From: Streptomyces sp. TN58
GTDB taxonomy: Bacteria > Actinomycetota > Actinomycetes > Streptomycetales > Streptomycetaceae
Assembly: GCF_001941845.1 (NCBI RefSeq)
Contig: NZ_CP018870.1
Coordinates: 4,594,001 to 4,658,000 of the forward strand
DNA: 64,000 bases
Reading direction: 5' to 3'
In this document: positions 1 to 7,924 of the stretch, one piece after another
Layout of the letters: the number at the start of each line of letters is the position of its first letter
Position numbering within the stretch: the first letter of the stretch is position 1
Position numbers and translations under genes: made by a program
The notes under the pieces: model-generated
What the model was told of the DNA's origin: nothing
Database searches by the model: none
Seen by the model: only the letters and a program-made list of their open reading frames with translations

Positions 1-101
1 AAGCCGTCGACACCGATGGCCGCCTGGTGATCCGCACCTCCGAAGGGACCCACGAGGCGGTGGGGGCGGGCGACGTCGTCCACCTGCGATCCGTGCACTG
101 A
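1..101 (+). CDS. birA: Biotin--[acetyl-CoA-carboxylase] ligase (BirA), C-terminal fragment
   Basis: This is the last 32 codons of a gene that begins outside the window; the frame runs from base 3 and stops at TGA 99-101. The visible residues include DGRLVIRTSEGTHEAVGAGD followed by VVHLRSVH. They match the small C-terminal SH3-like beta domain of bacterial biotin-protein ligases, where a DG-LV--T-DG turn is followed by a G-GDV-HLR ending. Family knowledge: the enzyme activates biotin with ATP and transfers it to the carrier protein of acyl-CoA carboxylases. Too little is present to check catalytic residues, so the call rests on this C-terminal signature and on the neighbouring adenylate cyclase gene. 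Confidence 0.7.
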   Translation, partial: AVDTDGRLVIRTSEGTHEAVGAGDVVHLRSVH

Positions 102-322
102 CGGGGCCGGGGCCAGGCGGGCGGCGGTATGCGCGCAATGCCGGGTTTCGGGTGGGTACGGCTTGGGGCGCCGCCGCGCGGAGCCCCGGGTCGTACCCGG
201 ATCGAAGCCGGGCAGGGGAGTGAGCTACGGCACACCTGCCGTATGGTTTAGGCGATCCCGCTGCTCGTGGTGATCAACCGGTTCGGCAGGGCAGTGCGCA
301 CGGAATGGACAGGAGGCGGCCC

Positions 323-1471
323 TTGACCGTCGACGACTCTGCCTCCGGCGCGTCCGCCCCCGGGCCCGGTAATCCGGGCACCCCGATCGGGCGCGACCAG
401 CACACTCCCCACCACGAGGTCGACCACACCGTGCAGCCGACGGCGGACCCCCTCGCGATCCGCCTGGAGCAGCTGATCCTCGGCGCCGAGCGCCGGTACA
501 CGCCCTTCCAGGCCGCCCGCAGCGCCGGGGTGTCGATGGAACTCGCCTCCCGCTTCTGGCGGGCCATGGGCTTCGCCGACATCGGCCAGGCCCGGGCGCT
601 GACGGAGGCCGACGTACTGGCGCTGCGCCGGCTCGCCGGCCTGGTGGAGGCCGGGCTGCTGTCGGAGCCGATGGCGGTGCAGGTGGCGCGGTCCACCGGG
701 CAGACCACGGCGCGGCTGGCGGAGTGGCAGATCGACTCGTTCCTGGAGGGGCTCACGGAGCCGCCGGAGCCGGGGATGACCCGTACGGAGGTCACGTATC
801 CCCTGGTCGAGCTGCTGCTGCCGGAGCTGGAGGAGTTCCTCGTGTACGTGTGGCGCCGCCAGCTGGCGGCGGCAACCGGGCGCGTGGTGCAGGTCGCGGA
901 CGACGAGGAGATGGTCGACCGGCGGCTCGCGGTGGGTTTCGCAGACCTGGTGGGCTTCACGCGCCTGACGCGCCGGCTGGAGGAGGAGGAGCTCGGCGAG
1001 CTGGTCGAGTCCTTCGAGACGACCGCGGCGGACCTGGTGGCCGCGTACGGCGGCCGGCTGATCAAGACGCTCGGCGACGAGGTGCTGTACGTCGCCGACG
1101 ACGCGGCGACGGCGGCGGAGATCGCGCTACGGCTCATCGAGACGATGGAGGCCGACCCGCAGATGCCCGAGCTGCGGGTCGGGATCGCCTTCGGCACGGT
1201 GACGACCCGGATGGGCGATGTCTTCGGGACCACGGTGAACCTGGCGAGCCGGCTGACCTCCATAGCCCCCAAGGACGCCGTGCTGGTGGACGGGGCGATG
1301 GCGGAGGAGCTGTCCCGGACCGGCGCCGCCCCGGTGTCGGAGAAGGAGGCCGAGGCGGAGCCCGGCGAGGGTGCGGCCTACCGGTTCGCCCTCCAGCCGA
1401 TGTGGCAGCGCCCGGTCCGCGGCCTGGGTGTCGTCGAGCCCTGGTCGCTGACGCGCCGCAAGCGCCGCTGA
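323..1471 (+). CDS. cya: Class III adenylate cyclase
   Basis: This 382-residue protein probably makes cAMP from ATP. Residues from about 200 form a class III cyclase homology domain. FADLVGFTRL carries the first metal-binding Asp (about residue 206), KTLGDEVLYV the second Asp (about 251), and TTVNLASRLTS near 305-315 the Asn and Arg that stabilise the transition state. The N-terminal 200 residues have no membrane segment and contain a helical region of the kind found in streptomycete cytosolic cyclases. A longer reading from 305 is open, but AGGAGG at 311-316 lies six bases before TTG 323, so the TTG start, giving LTVDDSASG, is preferred. The gene stands alone downstream of birA, with about 220 bp for its own promoter. 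Confidence 0.88.
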   Translation: MTVDDSASGASAPGPGNPGTPIGRDQHTPHHEVDHTVQPTADPLAIRLEQLILGAERRYTPFQAARSAGVSMELASRFWRAMGFADIGQARALTEADVLALRRLAGLVEAGLLSEPMAVQVARSTGQTTARLAEWQIDSFLEGLTEPPEPGMTRTEVTYPLVELLLPELEEFLVYVWRRQLAAATGRVVQVADDEEMVDRRLAVGFADLVGFTRLTRRLEEEELGELVESFETTAADLVAAYGGRLIKTLGDEVLYVADDAATAAEIALRLIETMEADPQMPELRVGIAFGTVTTRMGDVFGTTVNLASRLTSIAPKDAVLVDGAMAEELSRTGAAPVSEKEAEAEPGEGAAYRFALQPMWQRPVRGLGVVEPWSLTRRKRR

Positions 1472-1618
1472 CCGTACGCGGACGCCGCCCGCGGATGCGC
1501 GGGGCCGCGCGCCCCGCGCCCCGCACCTGAGGGGCGCCGTGCGGGGCGGTCGCGCGTACGGACGTCACGACCGCACTGCGATGTGTTCCGGGGGCGTCCC
1601 GAAGGGCGCGGCACCGCC

Positions 1619-1643
1619 TACTATCCCGACGTAACGTTCGTTA
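1619..1643 (+). promoter_or_regulatory. Candidate promoter and TetR-like operator of the enoyl-CoA hydratase gene
   Basis: TACTAT at 1619-1624 resembles a -10 hexamer. The inverted repeat TAACG-TT-CGTTA at 1632-1643 would lie at or just after the transcription start, 14 bases before the ATG at 1658. Short A+T-rich palindromes in this position are typical of repressor operators, often of the TetR family. No convincing -35 box is visible, and the regulator is not encoded next door. Confidence 0.4.
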
Positions 1644-1657
1644 ACCGGGAGGGTCCT

Positions 1658-2455
1658 ATGGCGTCCGAGTTCGAGTCGGAGTTCGTGGCGGTGCGCCGCC
1701 ACGAGGGCGGGGTCGCGGAGCTGGTCATGGACCGCCCCAAGGCCATGAACGCGGTCTCGACCGACATGGCCCGCGCCATCGGTGCCGCCTGCGCCGCGCT
1801 GGCCGCGGACCGCACCGTACGGGTGGTCGTGCTCTCCTCCACGGCGGAGCGGGCCTTCTGCGTCGGAGCCGACCTGAAGGAGCGCAACTCGCTGTCGGAC
1901 GCCGAGCTGGTGCGGCAGCGGCCGACCACGCGCGGGGCGTACGGGGGTGTGCTGGAGCTGCCGATGCCCACGATCGCGGCCGTGCACGGCTTCGCGCTGG
2001 GCGGCGGCTTCGAGCTGGCCCTGGCCTGTGACGTGATCGTCGCCGACGAGACCGCCGTGGTGGGCCTGCCCGAGGTGTCGGTCGGCGTGATCCCCGGAGG
2101 CGGCGGTACGCAGCTGCTGCCGCGCCGGGTGGGGGCGGCGCGGGCCGCCGAGCTGATCTTCACCGCGCGCCGCGTGGAGGCCGCCGAGGCGCTTTCCCTG
2201 GGCCTGGTGGACTCCGTGGTGCCGGCCGGCCGGGACACGGAGGAGGCGCTGGCCCTGGCGTCGAGGATGGCCGCGAACTCGCCCGTGGGCCTGCGGGCCG
2301 CCAAGCGCGCGCTGCGGCTGGGCCACGGGATGGACCTGGCGGCCGGCCTGGAGATCGAGGACGCCGCCTGGCGGACGGTCGCCTTCTCCGGTGACCGCGC
2401 GGAGGGTGTGGCGGCCTTCAACGAGAAGCGCAAGCCGAACTGGCCGGGGGAGTAG
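1658..2455 (+). CDS. Enoyl-CoA hydratase/isomerase family protein
   Basis: This 265-residue protein belongs to the crotonase superfamily, which hydrates enoyl-CoA thioesters in fatty-acid or related acyl-CoA degradation. The fold shows the oxyanion-hole segments CVGADLKER (about residues 67-75) and GFALGGGFELALACD (about 110-124). PEVSVGVIPGGGGTQLLPR follows at about 139-157; its Glu is at the position of a catalytic acid of hydratases. Length is usual for the family. An upstream in-frame ATG at 1583 exists, but GGGAGG at 1647-1652 sits just before ATG 1658, giving MASEFESEF, so that start is chosen. A candidate operator lies immediately upstream. The substrate cannot be read from the sequence. 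Confidence 0.88.
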   Translation: MASEFESEFVAVRRHEGGVAELVMDRPKAMNAVSTDMARAIGAACAALAADRTVRVVVLSSTAERAFCVGADLKERNSLSDAELVRQRPTTRGAYGGVLELPMPTIAAVHGFALGGGFELALACDVIVADETAVVGLPEVSVGVIPGGGGTQLLPRRVGAARAAELIFTARRVEAAEALSLGLVDSVVPAGRDTEEALALASRMAANSPVGLRAAKRALRLGHGMDLAAGLEIEDAAWRTVAFSGDRAEGVAAFNEKRKPNWPGE

Positions 2456-2520
2456 CCGGGGGTGCGCTGAAAATCGCGCCAATTGTCTCAAAATCCGACA
2501 AAACTCCCTAACCTGGGGTG

Positions 2521-3636
2521 ATGGGAGCTGACGGGCGGCTGCGAGCCGTGGTGGGCCTCGCCCAGGCGATGGCCGCGGCGGTCACGCCGCGCGACAGTGT
2601 GCGTGCGGCGGCGCGGGGCGCGCGCCTGGCGATGGACGGCTCGTTCGCCGCGATCTCGGCGTGGGAGCGGGAGCGGGGGTGCCTGCGCGTCCTGGTCAAC
2701 GAGGGCGAGCGCAGGCCGGGCGAGGAGGAGTTCCCCGAGGACGAGTCCTATCCGGTGCACGACTTCCCCGAGGTCACCGAGTTCCTGCATGAGCGGTGGG
2801 TGGGCGGCGGCGGCCCCCACGCCTGGGTCGAGAGCGCCGTCGGCGACCGGCCGGGCCGCCGCGGCGAGGCCCTGCGCCGCCGGGGCCGCGGTACGTGCGT
2901 GGTCGCGCCCGTGGTGCTCAGCGGGCGGGCCTGGGGCGAGCTGTACGTGGCGCGGGACGAGGGGCTGCCCGACTTCGACGAGGGCGACGCGGAGTTCGCC
3001 ACCGTGCTCGCGGCCGTGGTCGCGGCCGGCCTCGCGCAGAACGAGCGGCTGGAGGAGGCGCGGCGGCTGGCCTTCACCGATCCGCTGACCGGGCTCGCCA
3101 ACCGCCGGGCGGTCGACATGCGCCTCGACGAGGCCCTGGAGGAGCATCGGCGGACCGGTGTCGTCGTCAGCCTCGTCGTCTGCGATCTGAACGGGCTGAA
3201 GAAGGTCAACGACACCCTCGGGCACGCCATGGGTGACCGGCTGCTGGAGCGGTTCGGTTCGGTGCTCAGCCTGTGCGGGGCCATGCTGCCGGGCGCCCTG
3301 GTGGCGCGCCTGGGCGGCGACGAGTTCTGCCTGGTCGGGGTCGGCCCGTCGGCGGACGACGTGGTCCGGGTCAGCGAGGAGCTGTGCGTGCGCGCCGCCG
3401 AGCTGGAGCTGGGCGAGGGCGTGGCCTGCGGTGTGGCCTCCACCGGGGATCCGATCGGCCCGCTGAAGTCGTCCCGGCGGCTGTTCCGCCTCGCGGACGC
3501 CGCCCAGTACAAGGCGAAGGCGGCGCGTTCGACCGCGCCGGTGGTCGCGGGCCGGGACACGGCGGTGGTGCGGCTGGCGGACGCCGCCGCGCAGGAGGCC
3601 CCGGGGGAGCGGCGGCGCTTCCGCGGGCGGCAGTGA
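2521..3636 (+). CDS. cdgE: GAF-GGDEF diguanylate cyclase (CdgE-like)
   Basis: This 371-residue cytosolic protein probably makes the second messenger cyclic di-GMP, which controls streptomycete development. Residues about 10-170 have the length and pattern of a GAF sensory domain. A GGDEF domain follows, starting at FTDPLTGLANRRA (about 185-197), with the intact signature LGGDEF at about 264-269. I see no RxxD inhibitory site just upstream of GGDEF, so product feedback may be weak. A GTG at 2518 directly precedes ATG 2521. There is no Shine-Dalgarno, and TAACCT at 2509-2514 lies only six bases before the ATG, so the mRNA may be leaderless. The symbol is given by resemblance and by its position before hutH. 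Confidence 0.82.
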   Translation: MGADGRLRAVVGLAQAMAAAVTPRDSVRAAARGARLAMDGSFAAISAWERERGCLRVLVNEGERRPGEEEFPEDESYPVHDFPEVTEFLHERWVGGGGPHAWVESAVGDRPGRRGEALRRRGRGTCVVAPVVLSGRAWGELYVARDEGLPDFDEGDAEFATVLAAVVAAGLAQNERLEEARRLAFTDPLTGLANRRAVDMRLDEALEEHRRTGVVVSLVVCDLNGLKKVNDTLGHAMGDRLLERFGSVLSLCGAMLPGALVARLGGDEFCLVGVGPSADDVVRVSEELCVRAAELELGEGVACGVASTGDPIGPLKSSRRLFRLADAAQYKAKAARSTAPVVAGRDTAVVRLADAAAQEAPGERRRFRGRQ

Positions 3637-3748
3637 CCGGGTCCCGGCCGGATGCCCGGCGCCCCGATCCGTAAGGGGTCCACAGCCTGCGCGATCGTGA
3701 CACTTCCAACTAGTGACATACAGCGATTCAATCCGTAGGGTGCTGAAT

Positions 3749-5296
3749 ATGGATATGCACACTGTCGTGGTGGGGACGTCCGGTACCACCGCCGAGGACG
3801 TCATCGCCGTTGCCCGCGGCAACGCACGGGTCGAGCTGTCCGGCGAGGCGCTCGACGCGCTCGCCCGCGCCCGCGAGATCGTCGACGCGCTGGCCGCCAA
3901 GCCCGAGCCCGTCTACGGGGTGTCCACCGGGTTCGGCGCCCTCGCCTCCCGGCACATCAGTCCCGAGCTGCGCGCCCAGCTCCAGCGCAACATCGTCCGC
4001 TCGCACGCCGCCGGCATGGGCCCGCGCGTCGAGCGCGAGGTGGTCCGCGCACTGATGTTCCTCCGGCTCAAGACCGTCGCCTCCGGCCACACCGGAGTAC
4101 GCCCCTCCGTGGCGCAGACCATGGCCGCCGTCCTCAACGCCGGGATCACCCCGGTCGTCCACGAGTACGGCTCCCTCGGCTGCTCCGGCGACCTCGCGCC
4201 GCTGTCCCACTGCGCGCTCGCGCTCATGGGCGAGGGTGACGCCGAAGGCCCCGACGGCACGATCCGCCCCGCCGGCGAACTGCTCGCCGAGCACGGCATC
4301 GAGCCCGTCGAACTCCGCGAGAAGGAGGGCCTGGCCCTCCTCAACGGCACCGACGGCATGCTCGGCATGCTGGTCATGGCCCTCGCCGACCTCGACCGGC
4401 TCTACAAGTCCGCCGACATCACCGCCGCCCTCACTCTGGAGGCGCTGCTCGGCACCGAGAAGGTCCTCCAGCCCGAGCTGCACGCCATCCGCCCGCACCC
4501 CGGCCAGGGCGCCTCCGCCGCCAACATGGCCGCCGTGCTGAAGGGCTCCGGGCTGACCGGGCACTTCCAGGAGGAGTCCGCCCCGCGCGTGCAGGACGCC
4601 TACTCCGTGCGCTGCGCCCCGCAGGTCGCCGGCGCGGGCCGCGACACCATGGCGCACGCCGCCCTCGTCGCCTCGCGCGAGCTGGCCTCCGCCGTGGACA
4701 ACCCGGTGGTGCTGCCCGACGGCCGCGTGGAGTCCAACGGCAACTTCCACGGCGCGCCCGTCGCCTACGTGCTGGACTTCCTCGCCATCGCCGCCGCCGA
4801 CCTCGGATCCATCGCCGAACGGCGCACCGACCGGCTCCTCGACAAGAACCGCAGCCACGGCCTGCCGCCGTTCCTCGCCGACGACGCCGGCGTGGACTCC
4901 GGTCTGATGATCGCCCAGTACACGCAGGCCGCCCTGGTCAGCGAGATGAAGCGGCTCGCGGTGCCGGCCTCGGCCGACTCCATCCCCTCCTCCGCCATGC
5001 AGGAGGACCACGTCTCGATGGGCTGGTCGGCCGCGCGCAAGCTGCGCACCGCCGTCGACAACCTGACGCGGATCATCGCCATCGAGCTGTACGCCGCCAC
5101 CCGCGCCATCGAGCTGCGCCACGGCCTGACGGCCGCCCCGGCCAGCCTCGCCGCGATCGCCGCCGCCCGCGCGGCGGGCGTGCAGGGCCCCGGGCCGGAC
5201 CGCTTCCTCGCCCCCGACCTCGCCGCCGCCGACGAGTTCGTCCGCAGCGGCGGACTGCTCGCCGCGGTGGAGCCGGTGACGGGCCCGCTCGCCTGA
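3749..5296 (+). CDS. hutH: Histidine ammonia-lyase
   Basis: This 515-residue enzyme converts L-histidine to urocanate and ammonia, the first step of histidine degradation, in the cytosol. The cofactor-forming triad lies in GSLGCSGDLAPLSH (about residues 140-153). It reads Cys-Ser-Gly where most homologues have Ala-Ser-Gly; the self-processing Ser and Gly are intact. YSVRCAPQV and SADSIPSSAMQEDHVSMG are further family blocks. A longer reading from GTG 3713 is open, but the family starts at MDMHTVVVGTSG, so ATG 3749 is used. Two GTGACA copies at 3698-3703 and 3713-3718 lie upstream and may be regulatory. The gene is single, with no other hut gene in view, and is followed by a strong hairpin. 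Confidence 0.95.
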   Translation: MDMHTVVVGTSGTTAEDVIAVARGNARVELSGEALDALARAREIVDALAAKPEPVYGVSTGFGALASRHISPELRAQLQRNIVRSHAAGMGPRVEREVVRALMFLRLKTVASGHTGVRPSVAQTMAAVLNAGITPVVHEYGSLGCSGDLAPLSHCALALMGEGDAEGPDGTIRPAGELLAEHGIEPVELREKEGLALLNGTDGMLGMLVMALADLDRLYKSADITAALTLEALLGTEKVLQPELHAIRPHPGQGASAANMAAVLKGSGLTGHFQEESAPRVQDAYSVRCAPQVAGAGRDTMAHAALVASRELASAVDNPVVLPDGRVESNGNFHGAPVAYVLDFLAIAAADLGSIAERRTDRLLDKNRSHGLPPFLADDAGVDSGLMIAQYTQAALVSEMKRLAVPASADSIPSSAMQEDHVSMGWSAARKLRTAVDNLTRIIAIELYAATRAIELRHGLTAAPASLAAIAAARAAGVQGPGPDRFLAPDLAAADEFVRSGGLLAAVEPVTGPLA

Positions 5297-5347
5297 CGGC
5301 GGACACCCCCCGCGCGACGCACCCGAACCGCGCCGCTGCCGCACGGC

Positions 5348-5386
5348 CGAGGGCCGCCCCGGACAATCCTCCCGGGGCGGCCCTCG
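5348..5386. terminator. Hairpin terminator between convergent genes
   Basis: A 15-bp G+C-rich stem pairs 5348-5362 with 5372-5386 around a 9-base loop. It sits between the ends of hutH (+) and the LAXTG protein gene (-), so it probably works in both directions. There is no U-tract, as is common in streptomycetes. Confidence 0.75.
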
Positions 5387-5396
5387 CCGTCGTGTC

Positions 5397-5735
5397 TCAC
5401 GCCCCGGGGCGGCGGCGTACCGAGTAGGCGACGAAGGCGGCCCCCACACCGAGGCAGAACGTACCGCCCAGGAGGTAGGGGGTGGTGTCGACGGATCCGG
5501 TGTCGGCGAGCGAGAGGGACTGCGTCCGCGCGCCCGAAGCGGAAGGGGCCGAGCCCGTGACCGTCCCGGTGCGCGCCGTCCCGTCGGCGGCCTCCGCGGA
5601 GTTCGCGCCCACGGGTACGCCGGCGGAGCTCCCCGGCGCTTCCGGAGCGGTCGCGCCCGCCGAGGGTACGAACCACAGGGCGGCGAGCAGGGTGGTCGCT
5701 CCGAGAGCGGTGAGCATCGGTCGGCGTGCGGACAC
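5397..5735 (-). CDS. Small LAXTG-anchored surface protein (sortase E-type substrate)
   Basis: This 112-residue protein starts at GTG. It has an N-terminal signal peptide (MSARRPMLTALGATTLLAAL, cleavage probably near ATA-PEA at 28-31) and a Ser/Ala/Gly/Thr-rich spacer of about 45 residues. It ends in a classic sorting tail: LADTG at 76-80, a hydrophobic stretch YLLGGTFCLGVGAAFVAYSV, and the basic end RRRPGA. LAXTG rather than LPXTG is the motif used by class E sortases of streptomycetes, which attach chaplins and other proteins to peptidoglycan. The spacer contains no recognisable functional domain, so it may be a wall-anchored stalk. No sortase is encoded nearby. Confidence 0.75.
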   Translation of the reverse strand: MSARRPMLTALGATTLLAALWFVPSAGATAPEAPGSSAGVPVGANSAEAADGTARTGTVTGSAPSASGARTQSLSLADTGSVDTTPYLLGGTFCLGVGAAFVAYSVRRRPGA

Positions 5736-5842
5736 GGTGCGATCCCCCTTGTGGCAGCAGCGAATTGGCCGTGTGCGGTGATGCTACGGAAAGGGGCGGG
5801 TCGTGGGAAAGTCAGGGCATCCGCGGGCTTACTCTCCGTCGT

Positions 5843-6184
5843 ATGAACCCTTCTGAGACATCACGATATGTACGGCTCCGGGTGGATCTGGTGCTTGAAG
5901 TGCCGGACGCCCAGGCGCTCACCGGAGCCGCACTCGAACACATCAAGGCCGACGAGTTCATGCCGGACGAGGAACGCAGCCATGCGGAGGCCGCCGTCCG
6001 GGAAGACGAATCGGAAGCCCTCGCCTACCTCGTCGACCCCACTGACCTGGTGCTCGACATCCCCGGGGTGGAGCTCGCGCAGGCCTCCTGGAGCAGCGAG
6101 CCCGTCGAATACGACCCCGAGTCGATGGAGTGGGACCTCGACGAGGAAGATGGGGACTTCGACGAAGAACCCGACAACGCCTGA
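5843..6184 (+). CDS. Acidic hypothetical protein
   Basis: I do not recognise a domain in this 113-residue protein. It is strongly acidic: the C-terminal third (MEWDLDEEDGDFDEEPDNA) is almost all Asp/Glu, and the body alternates charged and aliphatic residues (RLRVDLVLEVPDAQALTGAA, TDLVLDIPGVELA), suggesting a small soluble alpha/beta protein. The frame is open further upstream, but MNPSETSRYVRLRVDL from ATG 5843 looks like the natural N-terminus. Coding-like third-position G+C and a clean end before the next gene support it as real. No signal peptide or membrane segment is seen. Confidence 0.7.
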   Translation: MNPSETSRYVRLRVDLVLEVPDAQALTGAALEHIKADEFMPDEERSHAEAAVREDESEALAYLVDPTDLVLDIPGVELAQASWSSEPVEYDPESMEWDLDEEDGDFDEEPDNA

Positions 6185-6328
6185 CCGTGCGGTTGCCCAC
6201 ATCCCGACGGAATGTGGAACCGGCCGGCGCCGTTAACGCGTTGTCAGGACCAGGCAGGGGGCCGGGCCCCCTGCCGGGCCAACCCCGGGACGGCGGTCTC
6301 GGGGTTTCCGGCAACGATGGAGTGGCGT

Positions 6329-7588
6329 GTGAGGACGGACAGCAAGCGGCGGAGAAGGGCCCTGGCGGCCATATCCGTCGTGCTCGGCGGCGTACTGGTG
6401 CTCTCGGCGTGCAACGACGAGGGCGGCGGCGACCCGAAGGGCAACGGGGAGGCAAGCAAGTCCCAGGCGGACGTGGACGCGGCAGCGGCCAAGGACGCCT
6501 CGAAGGCCAAGATCACCATCACGCCGAAGGACGGCGCGACCAACGTCGGCCTCAACGACTCGGCGAACGTCGCGGTCAGCGACGGCACCCTCACCAAGGT
6601 CGAGCTGAAGACGAGCGAGGGCACGGCCGTCGCCGGCGACATAGCCGCCGACGGCAAGAGCTGGAAGCCCAAGGGCGCCCTGAAGCGCTCCACGAAGTAC
6701 GCCCTCTCGGCGACCGCCAAGGACGCCGACGGCAAGGAGGCGCACGAGAACGCCTCCTTCACGACCGTCTCCCCGGAGAACAGCTTCGTGGCGTCGTTCG
6801 TGCCGGAGGAGGGCCAGACCGTCGGCGTCGGCATGCCGGTCTCGATCACCTTCAACAAGGCGATCAAGGACAAGAAGGCCGTCCAGGCGGGCATCTCGGT
6901 CTCCTCCAGCAGCGGCCAGGAGGTCGTCGGCCACTGGTTCAGCGCCCAGCGCCTGGACTTCCGCCCCGAGCAGTACTGGCAGGCGGGCTCCACCGTCACC
7001 CTGAAGCTGGCACTGGAAGGCGTCCAGGGCGCTCCCGGCGTCCAGGGCGTCCAGAGCAAGACCGTCACCTTCAAGATCGGCCGCAGCCAGGTCTCCACGG
7101 TCGACGCGAAGACGAAGAAGATGACGGTCACCCGGGACGGCGCGGTCATCAAGACCATCCCGATCTCCGCGGGCGCCCCGGCCAACCCGACCTACAACGG
7201 CCAGATGGTGATCTCCGAGAAGTTCAAGGAGACCCGGATGAACGGCGCCACGGTCGGCTTCACCGACGCCGACGGCAAGGGCGAGTACGACATCAAGGAC
7301 GTCCCCCACGCCATGCGGCTGTCGACCTCCGGCACCTTCCTGCACGGCAACTACTGGGGCGCGGACTCGATCTTCGGCAACGTGAACACCAGCCACGGCT
7401 GTGTCGGCCTGAACGACGTCAAGGGCGCGGGCGACCCGAACCAGCCGGCCGCCTGGTTCTACGACAACTCCCTCATCGGCGACGTCGTCACGGTGGTCAA
7501 CTCCCCGGACAAGACCATCAAGCCGGACAACGGCCTCAACGGCTGGAACATGAGCTGGGCCGACTGGAAGGCCGGCTCGGCCGCCTGA
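6329..7588 (+). CDS. L,D-transpeptidase lipoprotein (YkuD domain, Ig-like repeats)
   Basis: This 419-residue exported lipoprotein probably makes 3-3 cross-links in peptidoglycan. A basic N-terminus and a hydrophobic segment lead to the lipobox LSAC (lipid-bearing Cys at 28). A charged linker and two Ig-like domains follow (about 55-135 and 140-235, the second beginning FVPEEGQTVGVGMPVSITFN). The C-terminal YkuD catalytic domain holds the active site SHGCVGL, with His 356 and Cys 358. Both GTG 6329 and ATG 6317 could start it; GTG is preferred because GGAG at 6319-6322 is well spaced. A long perfect hairpin lies 60 bp after the stop. Confidence 0.92.
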   Translation: MRTDSKRRRRALAAISVVLGGVLVLSACNDEGGGDPKGNGEASKSQADVDAAAAKDASKAKITITPKDGATNVGLNDSANVAVSDGTLTKVELKTSEGTAVAGDIAADGKSWKPKGALKRSTKYALSATAKDADGKEAHENASFTTVSPENSFVASFVPEEGQTVGVGMPVSITFNKAIKDKKAVQAGISVSSSSGQEVVGHWFSAQRLDFRPEQYWQAGSTVTLKLALEGVQGAPGVQGVQSKTVTFKIGRSQVSTVDAKTKKMTVTRDGAVIKTIPISAGAPANPTYNGQMVISEKFKETRMNGATVGFTDADGKGEYDIKDVPHAMRLSTSGTFLHGNYWGADSIFGNVNTSHGCVGLNDVKGAGDPNQPAAWFYDNSLIGDVVTVVNSPDKTIKPDNGLNGWNMSWADWKAGSAA

Positions 7589-7651
7589 CGCGCGGCACGC
7601 GACGCACGGCGCGGCACGCGACGCCCGACGCGGCTCGCACGCGTACGAACG

Positions 7652-7697
7652 GAACGGGGCGGCGGGGAAACCTCACGGTTTTCCCGCCGCCCCGTTC
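7652..7697 (+). terminator. Hairpin terminator after the L,D-transpeptidase gene
   Basis: GAACGGGGCGGCGGG at 7652-7666 pairs perfectly with the complementary run ending at 7697. A-rich and T-rich bases lie at the top of the stem (15 bp plus weaker pairs). It follows the stop codon by about 60 bp. Confidence 0.8.
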
Positions 7698-7747
7698 GCC
7701 GTCGCACGGCAGCCGAAAACCCCGGGGCGGCGCTCCCGGCCACCTTT

Positions 7748-7914
7748 TAGGGCCTATATCGAGTTGCCCCGCGGCGTCGCGACGCCCGGCACCCACCCTC
7801 GGCGTACGAGCCGAATGTCCTGGTAGCTCCGCTACGAGGGCATTCGTCCCGCACGCCGAGGGCACGCACCGAACGCCGCTCCTTGCTCCACGGGGCAACT
7901 CGATACAGGCCCTA
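7748..7914. mobile_element. MITE-like palindromic element with 22-bp terminal inverted repeats
   Basis: The terminal repeats are 7750-7771 (GGGCCTATATCGAGTTGCCC and 2 more bases) and 7891-7912, complementary at 21 of 22 positions. Each is flanked by a TA dinucleotide (7748-7749 and 7913-7914), as expected for a TA target duplication. Inside, 7796-7862 forms a second imperfect palindrome (CCCTCGGCG ... CGCCGAGGG). No reading frame is contained. A short non-coding element with terminal repeats, TA flanks and a nested hairpin fits a miniature inverted-repeat transposable element, perhaps mobilised by an IS630-type transposase. It ends 10 bp before the next gene and could affect that gene's expression. 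Confidence 0.65.
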
Positions 7915-7924
7915 GGGTCGAGCC

